From: Bimastos eiseni
Taxonomy: Eukaryota > Annelida > Clitellata > Crassiclitellata > Lumbricidae
Length of the DNA stretch: 64,000 nt
Direction of reading: 5' to 3'
Assembly (NCBI GenBank): GCA_959347315.1
Contig: OY365811.1
Span: 33,102,543 to 33,166,542, forward strand
Both the position numbers and the translations under genes were made by a program. The number at the start of each line of letters is the position of its first letter. Within the stretch, counting starts at the first letter, position 1. Positions 1 through 13,210 of the stretch are shown here, in pieces. The notes under the pieces are model-generated. The model was given only the letters and a program-made list of their open reading frames with translations, made no database searches and was not told where the DNA came from.

Positions 1-1182
1 ATTATAATACATCAGTCAACAATAAGCTGAAAAGAGTCACCACTGATGGGCCCACGCACCTGTGTGGAACCAACCAACGTATTCCCAACCAAAAGCTGAC
101 ATGGGTGTTCATAGTGTCTGGGCCAAGTTGTGCTGAAAGGGCAAAAGATGATGCACATCTGGAAATTCATCAAGGCAGGACGTAGAAAAGGTATTTGTCA
201 TACGTAAAGCAACAAGGAATAACCGTTTTAATCTCTCTTATAATATAATTATATTAACTATATTATTGTAAAATTTACATAAAACTGTAATGTACAGTAT
301 ACTTAAAATCCAATAATCATAAAATCTGTAACATTGCTTAAAATTCTTCAATTCTAAATTGCCAGCCATGCCGTTTACATAATCTAGTAAGTTCACAATC
401 AAAAATCTCAACTGAGGATAATCTGATGCTACTACAAAAGATGCTAAAACTGTGAGCATCCTTTCTACCTCTGTACAATAAACACACATTTACCCGAGTC
501 AAAGCTGTGTTCGACGCTGAGTGTGTAGAAGCCTTCATGTTCATCTTCTGTCAACTGAAATGATAGCAAAACTCATGTGTATTATAAATGTTGGTTCTTT
601 TATTGTCTGTCTGTCTAAGTTTTGCCTTTCTTGCTGCTCTTCGTCCTGGTAACAGGCTTAAAATGATTAGATTTCATCATTTTGCTACGTAAACGAAGAA
701 CATTCCCTTAAGCTACATCCTTAGTGTGCTCGACTGCCAAGCAAGGTCGGGAGCTAAATTTCTTGCCAAGGCTCATAGATTTCTGCTTCATCTGGACCCA
801 TAGCCAACTCAACTATAATGAGCCCACACACCTATCGGAAGATCAGATGTTTAGGGCGAGCACTGGCCACCCACCCTCAAAAGCCTACACCCATGTCACT
901 AATGCTTCATACCCATGGCTGATGTCTTTCAGCATGCTGCCTTGGCTGCATGTAAGGCATCAGGTTTTAAATGAGGACAATAACCCTGATCCTGATTCTA
1001 ACGATGACAAACCTAACCCAAAACAACCCTCGAGACGCCTGTATATATACGCACCCCGATACTTCACTCCCGTCACAAGAGGCACACCACGGAATAAGAC
1101 AGTCGTGCACAATTGCTTTAATTGCAGCAGTGACGACTGTGTAGCATTGAGCACGTAGGGTAAAGCCCAGAGGGGATCAACC
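1..1182. other. Intergenic, SINE-A remnant only
   Basis: AT-rich DNA with no recognisable gene. The 144-codon frame at 724-1158 begins inside a SINE-A remnant and has no recognisable domain, so it is not called. Confidence 0.5.
721..895 (+). repeat. SINE family A remnant
   Basis: It shares with the copy at 9697-9925 the order: tRNA-like head (GTGTGCTCGACTGCCAA), TTTCTGCTTCATCTG, TAGCCAACT, and GGCGAG...GGCCACCCACCCTC. It is diverged, and the tRNA promoter boxes are damaged. Confidence 0.55.
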
Positions 1183-1432
1183 CGAATCATCGAAACCCGA
1201 ATCCCCGAAAACGCTGAAAAGCCCAAAAACCCGAATCACCGAAAACAACAATGCACTATTTTAAAACGCTGAACTATCTCAAAACAACGTGATTCATTCA
1301 TCAATCCAGCTTCTGGGTCAATTCCTTTCATTAACCCAACTTCCATTTAAACAGAATCCTTTTAACCAATCCAGCTTCGTTTTCGGGGATACGGCGGAAA
1401 TCAGTTTTGGGGATTCGGGTTTCGGCGATTCG
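1183..1432. mobile_element. Foldback/MITE-like element, about 250 bp
   Basis: The ends are inverted repeats of about 29 bases: CGAATCATCGAAACCCGAAT... at 1183, and the reverse complement of CGAATCGCCGAAACCCGAAT... ending at 1432. Related CGAATCACCGAAAAC copies lie inside. The direct repeat GCCCAGAGGG flanks it at 1165-1174 and 1443-1452, 8-10 bases outside the inverted repeats. Confidence 0.6.
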
Positions 1433-2032
1433 CTACGCACCCGCCCAGAGGGTGCGCTTTATAATTATTTAACTATAATTGGCCATGCTAGACAATCAAT
1501 TCAAAGCATTAAATCACACTCATTCAAATACAAAATAAGGTTTTATTTCACGAACCGCGACGACTAGTAGCGAAAACAAAATAAATAGCGGCAGTAATAA
1601 ACACCGTTTGCACCAGCCAGTCGTCAAAGACCTAACGTCCGCCATTCTGATAAAAGTCAATTCCGGAAGTCGCAAAACGCATGCTTAGAAACATAAGATC
1701 TATGATTAGAAACGAGAGGCTTCTAATATAGTATTTCGTAGGCGCTACAACCGCACGAAGCGGCACAAGACAATGCGAGAAAAGCAGGGTTTGAGAAAAG
1801 CGAGAGGTGAAAGACGGGATGATGAACAACATCATCGTCTTTGTCGTCGTCGTCATACCGCAATTGAATTACAGGACTACCATGGCGCCCGAACCAGCAC
1901 TAGTTGCAAGAATCCGCTGATTCACAGGCGCTTTTGGTCAAACCCAAGATGTCTGATTCGACTCTAAAATCTTTGGTCAAAACGATAATCATCATCGCCG
2001 TCGTCGTCGTCTTCGTCTTCGTCTTCTTCCTC

Positions 2033-2045
2033 TTCATCGTCGTCG

Positions 2046-2105
<60 letters not shown>
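2033..2105. repeat. (CAT)n microsatellite
   Basis: About 23 near-perfect CAT/ATC triplets, preceded by decayed CGT/CTT triplets from about 1996. Confidence 0.9.
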
Positions 2106-2106
<1 letters not shown>

Positions 2107-3659
2107 TATCGACCAAATCTGAAATTTACTTGTTTCTGAATAATATATTGTTTGAAGCAGAAAGGCGGCCTTAAATGCCGCCTCGATCTCTACTTCAAAT
2201 GACTGATCCTCTTAATCTCATCATGGTTTTGATGACGACCTCATTCTAGCAATAGGCCTATGCGTTGATTTAATTCTTCTCAACGCATGAGATCCAAGAG
2301 GAGAAGCAGGTGAAGTGGAGGAGGACGAGGAGGGGAGGAGGAAGGGAGAGGCAGAGGCAGAGACAGAGGAAGAGGCAGACGCAGTGGCATAGGCAGAGAT
2401 AGTGTACTTGTTATGAACTCTTATCCCAATTCACCTGATCGTCCACCGTCCAATTCTCGACCTATAAACGATACCCGCTTAACATCTATTCTAGCTATAG
2501 GCCTACTTCCTCTGCAACCCCTATGACTCAACGCATCGCTTGTGAATTAGCTGATCATGTCCTGCGCTAATTGGGTCTTGAGTGGTGCTTTTGAAATTGC
2601 AGTTACGATCGGGGCCACATAAAAACAGAATAAATTTTATGTGAACGTTAAGTAGTGCATTATTGTGAAGCTCTCGTCACTGAACCGTCGTGTGTGGAGA
2701 TGAAAAACTGTATCGTACCAGTTGCCATGGCAATCAGAAGCTCCTATGTAGTTTTACATTTGTTGATTTTACCTCTGCGCCATCCGTCGGCCCTAGATGA
2801 GACCCACGTCGACACAAAACGATCGAGTCTCGTAGGCCTATAGGAGCGTTGAGCTTACGTGGACTACGCCTGGGCATTCTGGCAGCCTGGGCCACATTCC
2901 GCCAAGTTGATTAGCTGAACATAGGATTGTAGACGACACTTTCACTTCTATAGCGCCTGATTGATGCGCACGGTATCAATTAACCGATTGCCATCAAATA
3001 ACAACTTTTTGAACGAATAGCTACACACAATGTATTATAATTAAGCATCACGAACCAATCAAGTCATTGTACATAACTTAACAGGAGAGACAAACTTGCG
3101 ACAACTCTGCACGACGTAGAAATCCTGTAAGTTAGATCTGGATATTGCAGAAATTAATTAATGCTGCCAAATTGATTAATTGTCTCTTAATAAACATTGT
3201 CATATGCAGTTATGAGTCGGTAACAGAAACTGGAAAACACTATTCATATGAACAAGTAACAACGATTTTTTTAGTCGGCAGACAGTATTTGCTTTAGGTG
3301 TTGCAAGTTTAGGCCAGCAAACTCAATATGTGACCACTGGTCATAAATGCAGTAAAAATTATTACGTTCACGCATGAATAAACCCTTGGAGCTATTGGCT
3401 ATGTACGCTGTTTAATAATTATGCAGATTTAGGCCTACTTTACTGGTCCATTGAGCTCCATATTCTTCTGAAGTACTGACAAGTCATAACCCAGAAATAA
3501 CGGTTGAGACTAATGGCGATGTAGATACTTTCGGCGCTATATAAATTATAGCATAATAATTACCATGTCGCTTGATATCGTGAATATGGCATGCATTTAT
3601 TTGCTTCTCTGAGGAGTGAATTTTAACAAGACAGACAGATATAGACGGACGGACGGAAG

Positions 3660-3801
3660 CATGGACAGACAGACAGACAGACACACGCAAACAAACACAG
3701 ACGTATGTATGTATGTATGCATGCATGCATGCATGCATGCATGTATGTATGTATGTATGCATGTATGCATGTATGCATGTATGTATGTATGTATGTACGT
3801 A
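3660..3801. repeat. (CAGA)n then (GTAT/GCAT)n compound array
   Basis: Tetranucleotide CAGA units are followed by alternating GTAT and GCAT units. Open frames across it are artefacts. Confidence 0.85.
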
Positions 3802-5475
3802 TGTGTACGCACGATGCATCAAGACACTTATATAGCGCCTATAAGAATATCTAAACAGAACCATAAATTAGGTCATCTAGACTGATCAATAATGTGCGAT
3901 CTAAGACAAGCCTATATAGAGAGTTCATTACGTACGTTGAGCTAAGTCGAGCGATAGGCTACAGTTAATTAAATGTAGGTCTACATTTCAACAACATAAG
4001 AAACTTTTTCCCTGAAGACACCACAAAACAACACACGATACAGTTTTGTGCTATAACTAATCAGTCTGTATAGGTCTACATTGCAACTTCAACAAATCGT
4101 CAAATAACTGTGCTACCAAAACGACGTCATTCGTAGCGCAACCGTCTTTATACATTGGTCTAAACCCTTATTTAGACTTCTCTTAGTCCCACTGAGGCTT
4201 ACTTTGGTATTGCTTAACCCTGCGAATTCCGTATATTGTGCACATCACGAAGGATGAATTATTTATATAGCGACACACAGCGAAAACCCCGTCTCGGTGA
4301 CGGTCGTAACAGGGAGACGGACCCGTATGTTTCGTCTGTTTACCCGTTGCTCAATCAACAGCAGACGGTGCAAAGACGGTATACGATCATCGACATATCC
4401 AGCCCTCGTGGAGCTGGATCGAAGGACCGATGATCGGAAGGTCAAGGCACTTGTGAACACGAGCGATGGAGTATAATCTCTACCCATTGAACTTCAGGCT
4501 AGGCCTATAGATGTTTCTATACAGCATGAAAACGGTTGACAGAGAGTCGTGGAAACGGCAACAGACCTATATGAGACCGACAGGTCACTCGTAATGACGA
4601 ATCTTGTTCTTTTTATTCATCTCAGTCCTCCTCTATCATCTGGATGTTGTAAGACCTGCAAGTATTTACCTGAGCTTGACGTAAATTCAATAGCGGCACT
4701 ATGGCAACGAACGAGTAGAAAATGTCCGCCGTTGATGTCTTTACGACCCGGATGTAAAACGTATCTGTTGCAATGAAGACCCCAACACTGTTTGAAGATA
4801 AGTATCTGTCCAGTCTGTTCTCTTTCATTCCTTCCTGTGTGCTTTTCCCATTTTTCACACCAACCCTTATACCCTGCCAAAAATTTTGCATATATTTTCT
4901 TGTGAAGCCTCTTTCGTCTCCCCGTCTCTTTCCCTATCGTAACCGTAACCTCCACTTTAGAAGACAAGCGCAGGGCACCAGTTAATTGAGTAGCTGTGAG
5001 TCGTGCCTGAGGGGTGCTCCAGAGATGCCAAAGTGTAGAACCGGATCCAGTTGCCAGACCTAGAAGAGGAGGCGTTGGAGAAAGATTGGAAACCGGAGAG
5101 ACACAATGAATCGGATCAGGTTTTCTTGAAGAGGTGAGATTCTAACTTGAAGAGGAATCTGTGGCTTATAAATTGATCACACGAGGATCATCCATGGTTG
5201 AATTGACATTACGTGAATCTCACTCCATAGCTAAGGCACTCATTAGTTCATCCTTCCCTCTCTCCATCTCCTTCATCTCTTCCATCTACCCATCCACTTA
5301 ACAGACGCTCATCTCAACGTCTCCTATGCAGGACCAGACGATAGACGCTGCCATCAATGATACATCCATCCATCCATCCATCCATCCAATTATGTACAGC
5401 GTCCGTTTGCAATAGCAACAGCAGAGCATTGTTCGTTCGAGGCATCTGTTGCTTGTTCGGTTTGTTCGGCGAGGT

Positions 5476-5509
5476 AATCATCATCATCATCGTCGTAGTC
5501 GTCGTCGTC

Positions 5510-5564
<55 letters not shown>

Positions 5565-5670
5565 ACAACAACAACAACAACAACAACATCATCATCATCA
5601 TCATCATCATCAACAGCAACATCATCACCAACATCATCATCAACAACAACATCGTCGTCATCGTCGCTAG
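5476..5670. repeat. Compound CAT/CAA/CGT triplet array
   Basis: About 190 bases of CAT, CAA and CGT triplets. It reads as poly-His/Gln or poly-Ile/Asn depending on frame, with no flanking coding evidence. Confidence 0.85.
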
Positions 5671-5874
5671 CATCATGTCAAAACATCGCTACAGAACTGT
5701 CCGTTGTCAATCTGAAATACATAATGTACAGTTGTACACGCACACACACACACACACCTACAGAACGATCGACGCGGGAAAATTAGGGCGACAAGGAGGA
5801 CGAGAGAGAAAGAGAGGCAGGAAGAGGAGAATATCATCAATCCAAGAACAGCAGCAGTATCCGCCGTCGCATTG

Positions 5875-6149
5875 TCATTCGTAGACCTGTACTTCGCAGA
5901 GTATGATGCTGAAGAGCCTGCTCCATCGGTTGGGGACCCCCCATGCTTCTATGTAGACGTAACGCCCGTTGAGGGGTCGGACGCACTGGACGTGTAGGTT
6001 GGGTCTGAAGAGAGCGTCGTTGAGTCGAGAGATGAATCCACACATCTTGTTCTGCTGATCGATCGCTTCTGTTCCTCCCTTGTTGTCGACGTAGACGGAC
6101 ACTTTGTCCAAGTTCTGCGTATAGTCACGGTACGTCGTCCGTCCGTCGC
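5875..6149 (-). CDS. Lectin exon 10: FTP domain, C-terminal half and stop
   Basis: 275 bases, phase 1 in, ending at TGA (5875-5877). It encodes residues 440-529, including [28 protein letters not shown] and [10 protein letters not shown]475/C494 and C402/C523 match the two long-range disulfides of eel agglutinin. I chose the GTGGCAG acceptor (6150-6152) because it is the one matching phase 1 and the length of the domain alignment; its pyrimidine tract is poor. Open frame continues upstream to about 6348, but that part is low-complexity and out of step with the donor. Confidence 0.82.
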
Positions 6150-6398
6150 CTGCCACCCAACGACAATCACTATTCTTATCATTGACGCTATAGCCATCAG
6201 CAGCAGCCGCAGCAGTAAAAACATCTTTATCAGTATCTTCATCATCAACATCAGCAGCAGCATTTATTTTTACCAGAAGCAGCAAAACGATGGAGGGATG
6301 GACGAAAGAAATGTGGGAAGAACGCATTAGGAAAGACGAAGAAGGCACAAAGAAAGGAAGGATAGAAGGATGGAAAGAAAGAATTGAGGCGGAGAGAG

Positions 6399-6479
<81 letters not shown>

Positions 6480-9400
6480 CAGAGACAGAAACAGAGAGAG
6501 CTTACCTTCTCCTTCTCCCTGCCACGTGACGATGACAAGCCCGGATATCTTCATCTTGACTCCGAGGTCAACCATCCAGACTGGTTTATCGACATAGAAG
6601 TTGTCTAGCAAAGTACAGCTCTGTAGTGCTGGGTCAGTGTCCCCATCGACTGCTCTGGCTGCGTGGCCATGCGTCCACTGGTTGCGCACATGTCTCTTAT
6701 ACTGGCGCTTGTTGCTTATGAACGACTCCTTTCGCAAAGCCACGTTCGCCACTTTATAACACAGGTGAAAAACATGTAAAGGTACTTGGGTCTAAATTGG
6801 TAGAACGGTTAAACAGGAAAGTATGGATTGGGTCTAGAGTTTAGACGAAGTTGTGCAAATAGTCAGATATGTTTTCGTCGCTGCAAGAAAGAATTAAGAG
6901 GAGAGTAAGAAGAAGAAGAAAGAGGAATAGAGGGAGAGGAGAAGACGAGGAGGAAGAGAAGTAGAAGAAAACGAATAAGAGGAAGAAATAGCACGAAAAC
7001 AAGAACAGGAAGAGCAAGAAGAACAAGAAAAAGCAGATAAATCTTTTAAGCAAGTCCAAGAGGCAATCGTACCAATTTGCTTGGTTGTCGTGTGTGTCTT
7101 GATTTCCTGTTAAACTTTTCAACTTTTTGTGTTATCGCTTGTATTTCAGTTTTATGTAAACGCTGTTCGCTTTCTTAATGAAGAATATACTTACTTACTT
7201 ACTTATGTTATGTTAGCAACTTCAGTTTCTTAGTCTCGGCACATGAGGGCGGGTGGCCAGTCCTCTCCCTCGCCCACTGATAGACATCGATAGACTGTAC
7301 GATTCGTGTTCTAATTAAAATTGAGTTGTCTATAATTTTCGTGGTTATCGTACAAAGGTATCACGACATGTCCAATGGGTACAAAATAGAAAAGTTAGCG
7401 ACGCTGTGCAAACTGCAAAGGGTCAAAAATATTATATCATATTAATTAATTAATTAATTATTATATCATATGCACATGTACATTATATAGGCCTAATTAT
7501 TATACACTGCTCACACACAAAGTGCAAATGTTAAAAGATGCAGAGGCAGCCATATAGTGGAGCTATATCATTGCGTGAGACGACGTGCTTGTTTTTGTCC
7601 ACTTACCACACGGCGTGTTTTCGTTGACCCTTAGAAATCCAACTGGACAAACGCCTGCAACAGAAAGCAGCACAAACGAGGTTTAAAGTCCAGCTGAACC
7701 GCCATCACCCGCCACTAAGTCATCAAGTCGGGACCAGTCGCCTAGCTGCCGACCCCTAGCGAATTCATTCACTCAAAAGCTTCGATGAATGTTTTAATCG
7801 CGGCTGAAGAGCTTCCAATTTTGACGAAGACACGACAACGGGACAACAGCGACTCTTCACTGTGCAACTGACTAACAGTCTGACAACTAACAGTCTGACA
7901 ACTAACAGTCTGACAACTAACAATCTAACAACTAATTATTTAAGAATTGACGATAAATTAACCGTTAGTTGTAATTAAATATATTCCCCAGTAAGTACTG
8001 ATAAATACAAAACATTGTTCATTACAATCCTTCGTCCTCACTCGTCTTGATCACTGCAACGACGTTCACTGGCCGAATAGGTTAATACTCTTTCGCATTA
8101 AGCAACTACAATTGGTTCTCAATTAATCTGCTCGTCAGCCTCGTCTTCTGATTATAATACGACAGAGCCTACATTGTCTGCAATTGCTGGTCGCATATAT
8201 GCAACAATGCTTTATGACCCTGCGATGTTCCATGACTGATAATGCTCCAGAATACATTAATGAGCCGTTGATTCTGCAATGCGCAATGACCTCATTGACC
8301 TCCACGCTCACATCTTTGTACGCTCACATCGGGGGAAATAACTCAGGAAAGAAACTCATTTAGTTCAATTTTAGTTGAACAAATTCTGCCCCTGTATTAT
8401 TCGGGTTTTGCAATAGTTTTGTTTCTGATTAGATAACATGTAAGCAATGGTAGCAGCTGTTAATGTCTAACCTTTAAAGGGACATCCGAGAAGACCCGCC
8501 CTCATGCTGATGTGTCGATTCCAGTCCTTCGGATGGAATCGGATGAGTCTGGCTACGAATGGAGAATTGACGTAATGAACTCGTTCAATGTCTTGGTCAA
8601 CGTTTCCTCCAAACTCCTGTTAATTAAGAAGAGAACAGAATAATCTATTATTGCATCATTATATGCCAACCCGTCATCTTTCGTTCGTTTGTTTCTTCAA
8701 TTAATTAATCTATCAGCTAGTGATTAAGCGAACGTTCGAGAGAGTGAGTGAGTAAGTGAGAGAATGGGTGAGCAAATGAGCGTGTTCATAAATGAGAGAG
8801 TGAGTGAGTAATTGTGAGTTACTGAATAAATGAATGATTGAGTGATCGAATGTGTTAGTGAGGCAGGCAGACGGACAATAGAGAAGGCTCCATTTATCCA
8901 TAGAGATTGATTCCACTTTGCCTCTCTTTGCCCTGAATTCATATCGAATTAAAGAATTGCCCAGCTGGATGAACGGACGAGCAATCGATGGGTCGTCGTG
9001 ATGGGGTGGGCCGTCGTGATACCTTGATGTCGAGATGAGCGGCGTCTTTGTAGTAGTACCAGACGCGTGAGTCGTTGCTATAAGAGATGCGGAACTTGGT
9101 GACCCAATGTCTCTTCCCTTCCTCTCCTCTTCCTTTCGTCACCAGACCAGTTATCAACGTAGGAGGACCTACGTCGAACTGAAGCCACTGGTTCTCTGCA
9201 CAACGACACACACGACCAGGCTTGTCTTAGATCGTACATTATTGATCAGTCTAGATGACCTAATTTATGGTTCTGTTTAGATATTCTTTAAGTAAGTAAG
9301 TAAGCAGGTCGGTAGAAGGGAGATAGATTGGCACATGTAAGTAGGTATATAAGCAAGTAAGAAGGTGGGTATGTAGGCAGACGGGTATGTAGATAGGTAG

Positions 9401-12400
9401 ATAAGCAGGCAGATAAGTAGATAAATAGGTAGGTAGATAGATGGGTAGGTAGGTAGGTAGGAAGGTTGGTAGGTAGGTAGGTGTGTAAGTAGGTGGGTAT
9501 GTGGTTAGGTAGTTAGGCAGGTAGGCAGGCAGGCAGATAAATAAGTAAGTAAGTGTGAGTAAGTAAGTAAGTAACGACTTTAATTCAAAGTTGCAAAACG
9601 CATTCTGAGTTACAAACAACATTATGCATACTCGTGTGCATTCAAAGACAACACTAGACTGATAATTAATCTTCCTGATCTAATAAGATGCATCGCGTGC
9701 TCTGTGTTCAATTGGTTAGCGTGCTGGACTGTCAATCGTTGGGTCGTGGGTTCAAATCCATGCAGGGCAGAAATTACCTCAGAGATTTCTGCCTCATCTG
9801 TACACCCTAGCTAACTAATTTGCTGTTATGAGTAAAGTTACTGCACGCTGGAAGATGAAACGGCGAGGGAGAGGAAAGGCCACCACCCCTCGTATGCTGA
9901 GGCTAAGAAATGTATGTAGGTTACAATTGGAGAGCTTACTATATAGGTTCCACTCAAAAGCACTGCAGCATTATATAGACCTAGAGTCAGACTCTGCAAT
10001 CAATAACAGTAAGAGCGAACAATAGCATATGATGCAATTAAACCGACTTATTGCTTAGCGCACAGCATTGATCAATGATCAGGACCTGAACATCTCGTGC
10101 CCCTTTCTATATTGGTTCAAAAGACTCACAGTCGTATACTTTGAAAAGATCACGCGTCACATTCAACTGTACAGGATGGATGGAGGAATACTTATATGGG
10201 TGGATGGATGAATGGATGGATGGATGGATGGATAAATGGATGGGTGAATGGATGGGTAAATGAATGTAAGTTTGGATGGATGGATGGAGGAATGAATGAA
10301 TGAGTGAATGAGTGGGTGGGTGGGTGGATGGAGGAATGGAGAATGAATGGGAGTTTTAATGGATGGAGGAATGAATGAATGGATGGTTGAATCGAGGAAT
10401 GGACGATAGGCTTGATGAATGTTTGGTTGGATTAATGAATGGATGGATGAATGAATGAATGAATGGATGGCTGATTTACCGTTATCAATCTTGGAGCACC
10501 ATCCGTTGCTAGTGACGATGAAACCGTCTTCTGCCATACAAGTGCTGCTTTTCTTGATGACCTTCTCACTCGACGCCATGACCTTTCCAAATGGCGGAAG
10601 ACCCAACGGAATACGACAAACTGATAACAAGGAAAAGAGCTAATGGCAGCCATGTTGGTTGATGCATTGATTGACTGGTGATTGACCGATGATTGATTAT
10701 TGGAATGAATAGATGAAACATGAATGATGATTGATCAATTAATGAATTAGTTAGATGAATGGATGTTCTTCATTTAATATCATGTATGCTCAGTGAGCAC
10801 AGAGCTTTTGAGCAATAGCCTGCTCAAGAGGCGCTTTATATAGAGCCTAAATACATACGTACGTGGGTGATGAACGATTGATTGACGGGGCATGAGATTA
10901 TAAGCGAATAAAATAAATAGACTGTGAACAAACGAATTACAATATAAAATAAATATATATATATATATCAGTTACTTTCAATTGATTTCATTTATAGCGA
11001 TCGATTATTCATTAATCGATTATTGATTGGTATTGAATGATCGCTGATACCTTGACAGCCGATTATTTCGACACGCATGCTTGGATGTTGGTTCCAATGA
11101 ACGGTTTGGAAGCGAATGAATCTGGCGATGATTGGTTCGTCCAGGTAAGAGTGCTTCACGGCGTGTGAATTAGCGTTACCTTCGAACACCTGTTGGATTG
11201 ACAGCGAAACTACATCATTAATCGTATGACTTCCTTTTTGGTTGCGGTAATAGTTGATAGTGATATATCTAAGTAGGGGTTTCAGTTTAACGAAACTGTG
11301 ATAACAATGATCATCAGAGTCGCCCTCCACATTATACATTGGGACTGGCATGCAGTGTCGGAGACAGTGCATGGGATTTTTTTAACTGTTTATACACAAG
11401 AAAAGGTCAGGCCCTGATCATGAGTCCGGTCACTTGTGATTTAATCCTTGCCCCATTGGTCAGTTATATGCACGGGTTATGTTCGAAGTTTCAACACATT
11501 AGATGAGGCTCACAGTATGCTGCACTCTAACTTATAGTGCTGCTTGAATACTGCAATGCAATCAATCGAATTGTTGAGTCAAATAATTCGAATGAGTCTA
11601 AAAATTGCCAGTCGACATTTCTTTTATTTAAATTTCTATACGTGCACTGTACAGATATTCAGACAAACTGTTAGAAGATGGAACTGATAGAACTCGCGGG
11701 ATATTGGTTTGTGTAACGCAGCTACGGTGGAATGTGAAGTGTGGTCTCCATGCGTCCATACTTACTCTTTGATTCCCGTAGAGGTCGGCGGCATATTGCC
11801 AGTGGAAAGCGTCGAGACTATACGTCACCATGAATGACGTCACCCACTCGTTTCCGTCTCCTCTGCCTTGCGTCATGACTCCCGTCACCTGACGGTAAAG
11901 GTAAGGCACAAAAATCGACAAATAATTCACTCTGATTGATTAATCAACAGCGTGTAGCAATTTTATGGACCAAAGCGGTCAACAGTACGAAATACAGCAT
12001 AGCATAGTACAGCAGGTAGGACTATAGAACGACATAGCATTGCATGGTATAGCGCATTATAGGCCTAACATAGAAAGTCCGTAAATTATGATGAACTGCA
12101 CAGAAGAATCGGCTTTAGAGAAAATCTCATGCAAAAAGTCGTCCAGAGAAAGCTAGGTTTAGTTGGACGTGTCTGCAGAATGAAAGATGATAGAAAACTT
12201 CGAACGCTGGTTTTTGGAATAATGGATGGAACAAATAAAAGAGGAAGACCACATAGGGAATGGACAGATGACATTGCAGAATGGGGCAGATCAAGTCTTC
12301 AAGAGTTGAGCCACGACGCAATGAACAGAGAGGTGTGGGGAGATGTGGTCAGAAAGGCATCAGATACCTACGGACGATGAACCAAGGGCTGTTGATTGAT

Positions 12401-13166
12401 TGATTGATGCTAAAGGATATCACAGATTAGCATAATGCAGTATTCATTTCGTAAGTTTATATAGCGCCCCTTCAAGTAACCTACTCATAGGCGTTCAGTT
12501 TGGCATAGCATGGCATTAATAGATAAAGTAATTTGTATTTTGTTTTGTTTTAGTCAATTGTATTCCGTTGTACTGTGATTTGTGTGTCTTATAATAGCAG
12601 ATGTATGTCTACCTTGGCGGCGACTCCGAGGTCAACCTGGAGCCACTCGGAGGGGGCCTTGTACTTGGCACACCAGCTGAGACCACTCGGCTGGTAGAGA
12701 CGGGCGTATCGTTCGTGGCATCCTTTGTCCCACTCGTTCGGATAGGTTGATGAGGCAGAGATCTGCCAGTCCTGGATCTCACGGGTTATCATTCCCAGAG
12801 GACCACTGTGGTCACAGGCTACAACCAGACAATAATCAACTACACCTCATCAGTATCTGACGCGCCAATTAAGCATTTCTCAAATATCTTCTACCTTTGA
12901 TCTAAAATGCCTCATAAACTTAACACTAGATTAGGAGCTAAATAATTGCTGCATCAGATGTCAAATGAATGCCGTATCGAGTGTCAAATAATTGTGATAC
13001 CAAATGTCAAATGATTGACACATTAAGTGCACCATAACATGTAACATGCACGTGTCTATTTGAGTGCGAAAAGCAGCCATAAGCCAAGCACTGTGAGGCT
13101 GACAGGTTGCATTGTATGTGTCTGTTGGTGTGTGTGTGTGTTTGGCGTGTGTATGTGTGTGTGTGC

Positions 13167-13210
<44 letters not shown>

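Larger units (their letters stand above)
1433..5874. other. Repeat-rich region downstream of the lectin gene
   Basis: No recognisable coding sequence. It holds a (CAT)n run (2033-2105), a (GTAT/GCAT)n array (3700-3800), mixed CAT/CAA/CGT triplets (5476-5670) and a short (AC)n (5737-5757). A 116-codon minus frame at 4617-4967 has no family resemblance. Confidence 0.5.

Noticed and set aside
724..1158. 144-codon plus-strand frame as a gene
   Set aside because: Its first third overlaps a SINE-A remnant, and no domain or splice context is visible.
6150..6348. Extending lectin exon 10 upstream through the open frame
   Set aside because: Other AG acceptors there are in phases incompatible with the exon 9 donor, and the added residues are low-complexity Ala/Asp.
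9697..9780. True tRNA gene
   Set aside because: Box A and B are present, but the acceptor stem does not pair and the same body recurs elsewhere, so it is a SINE.
12129..12380. 83-codon frame as a host gene
   Set aside because: The motif order matches a LINE ORF2 C-terminus and it is followed by a TGAT tail.
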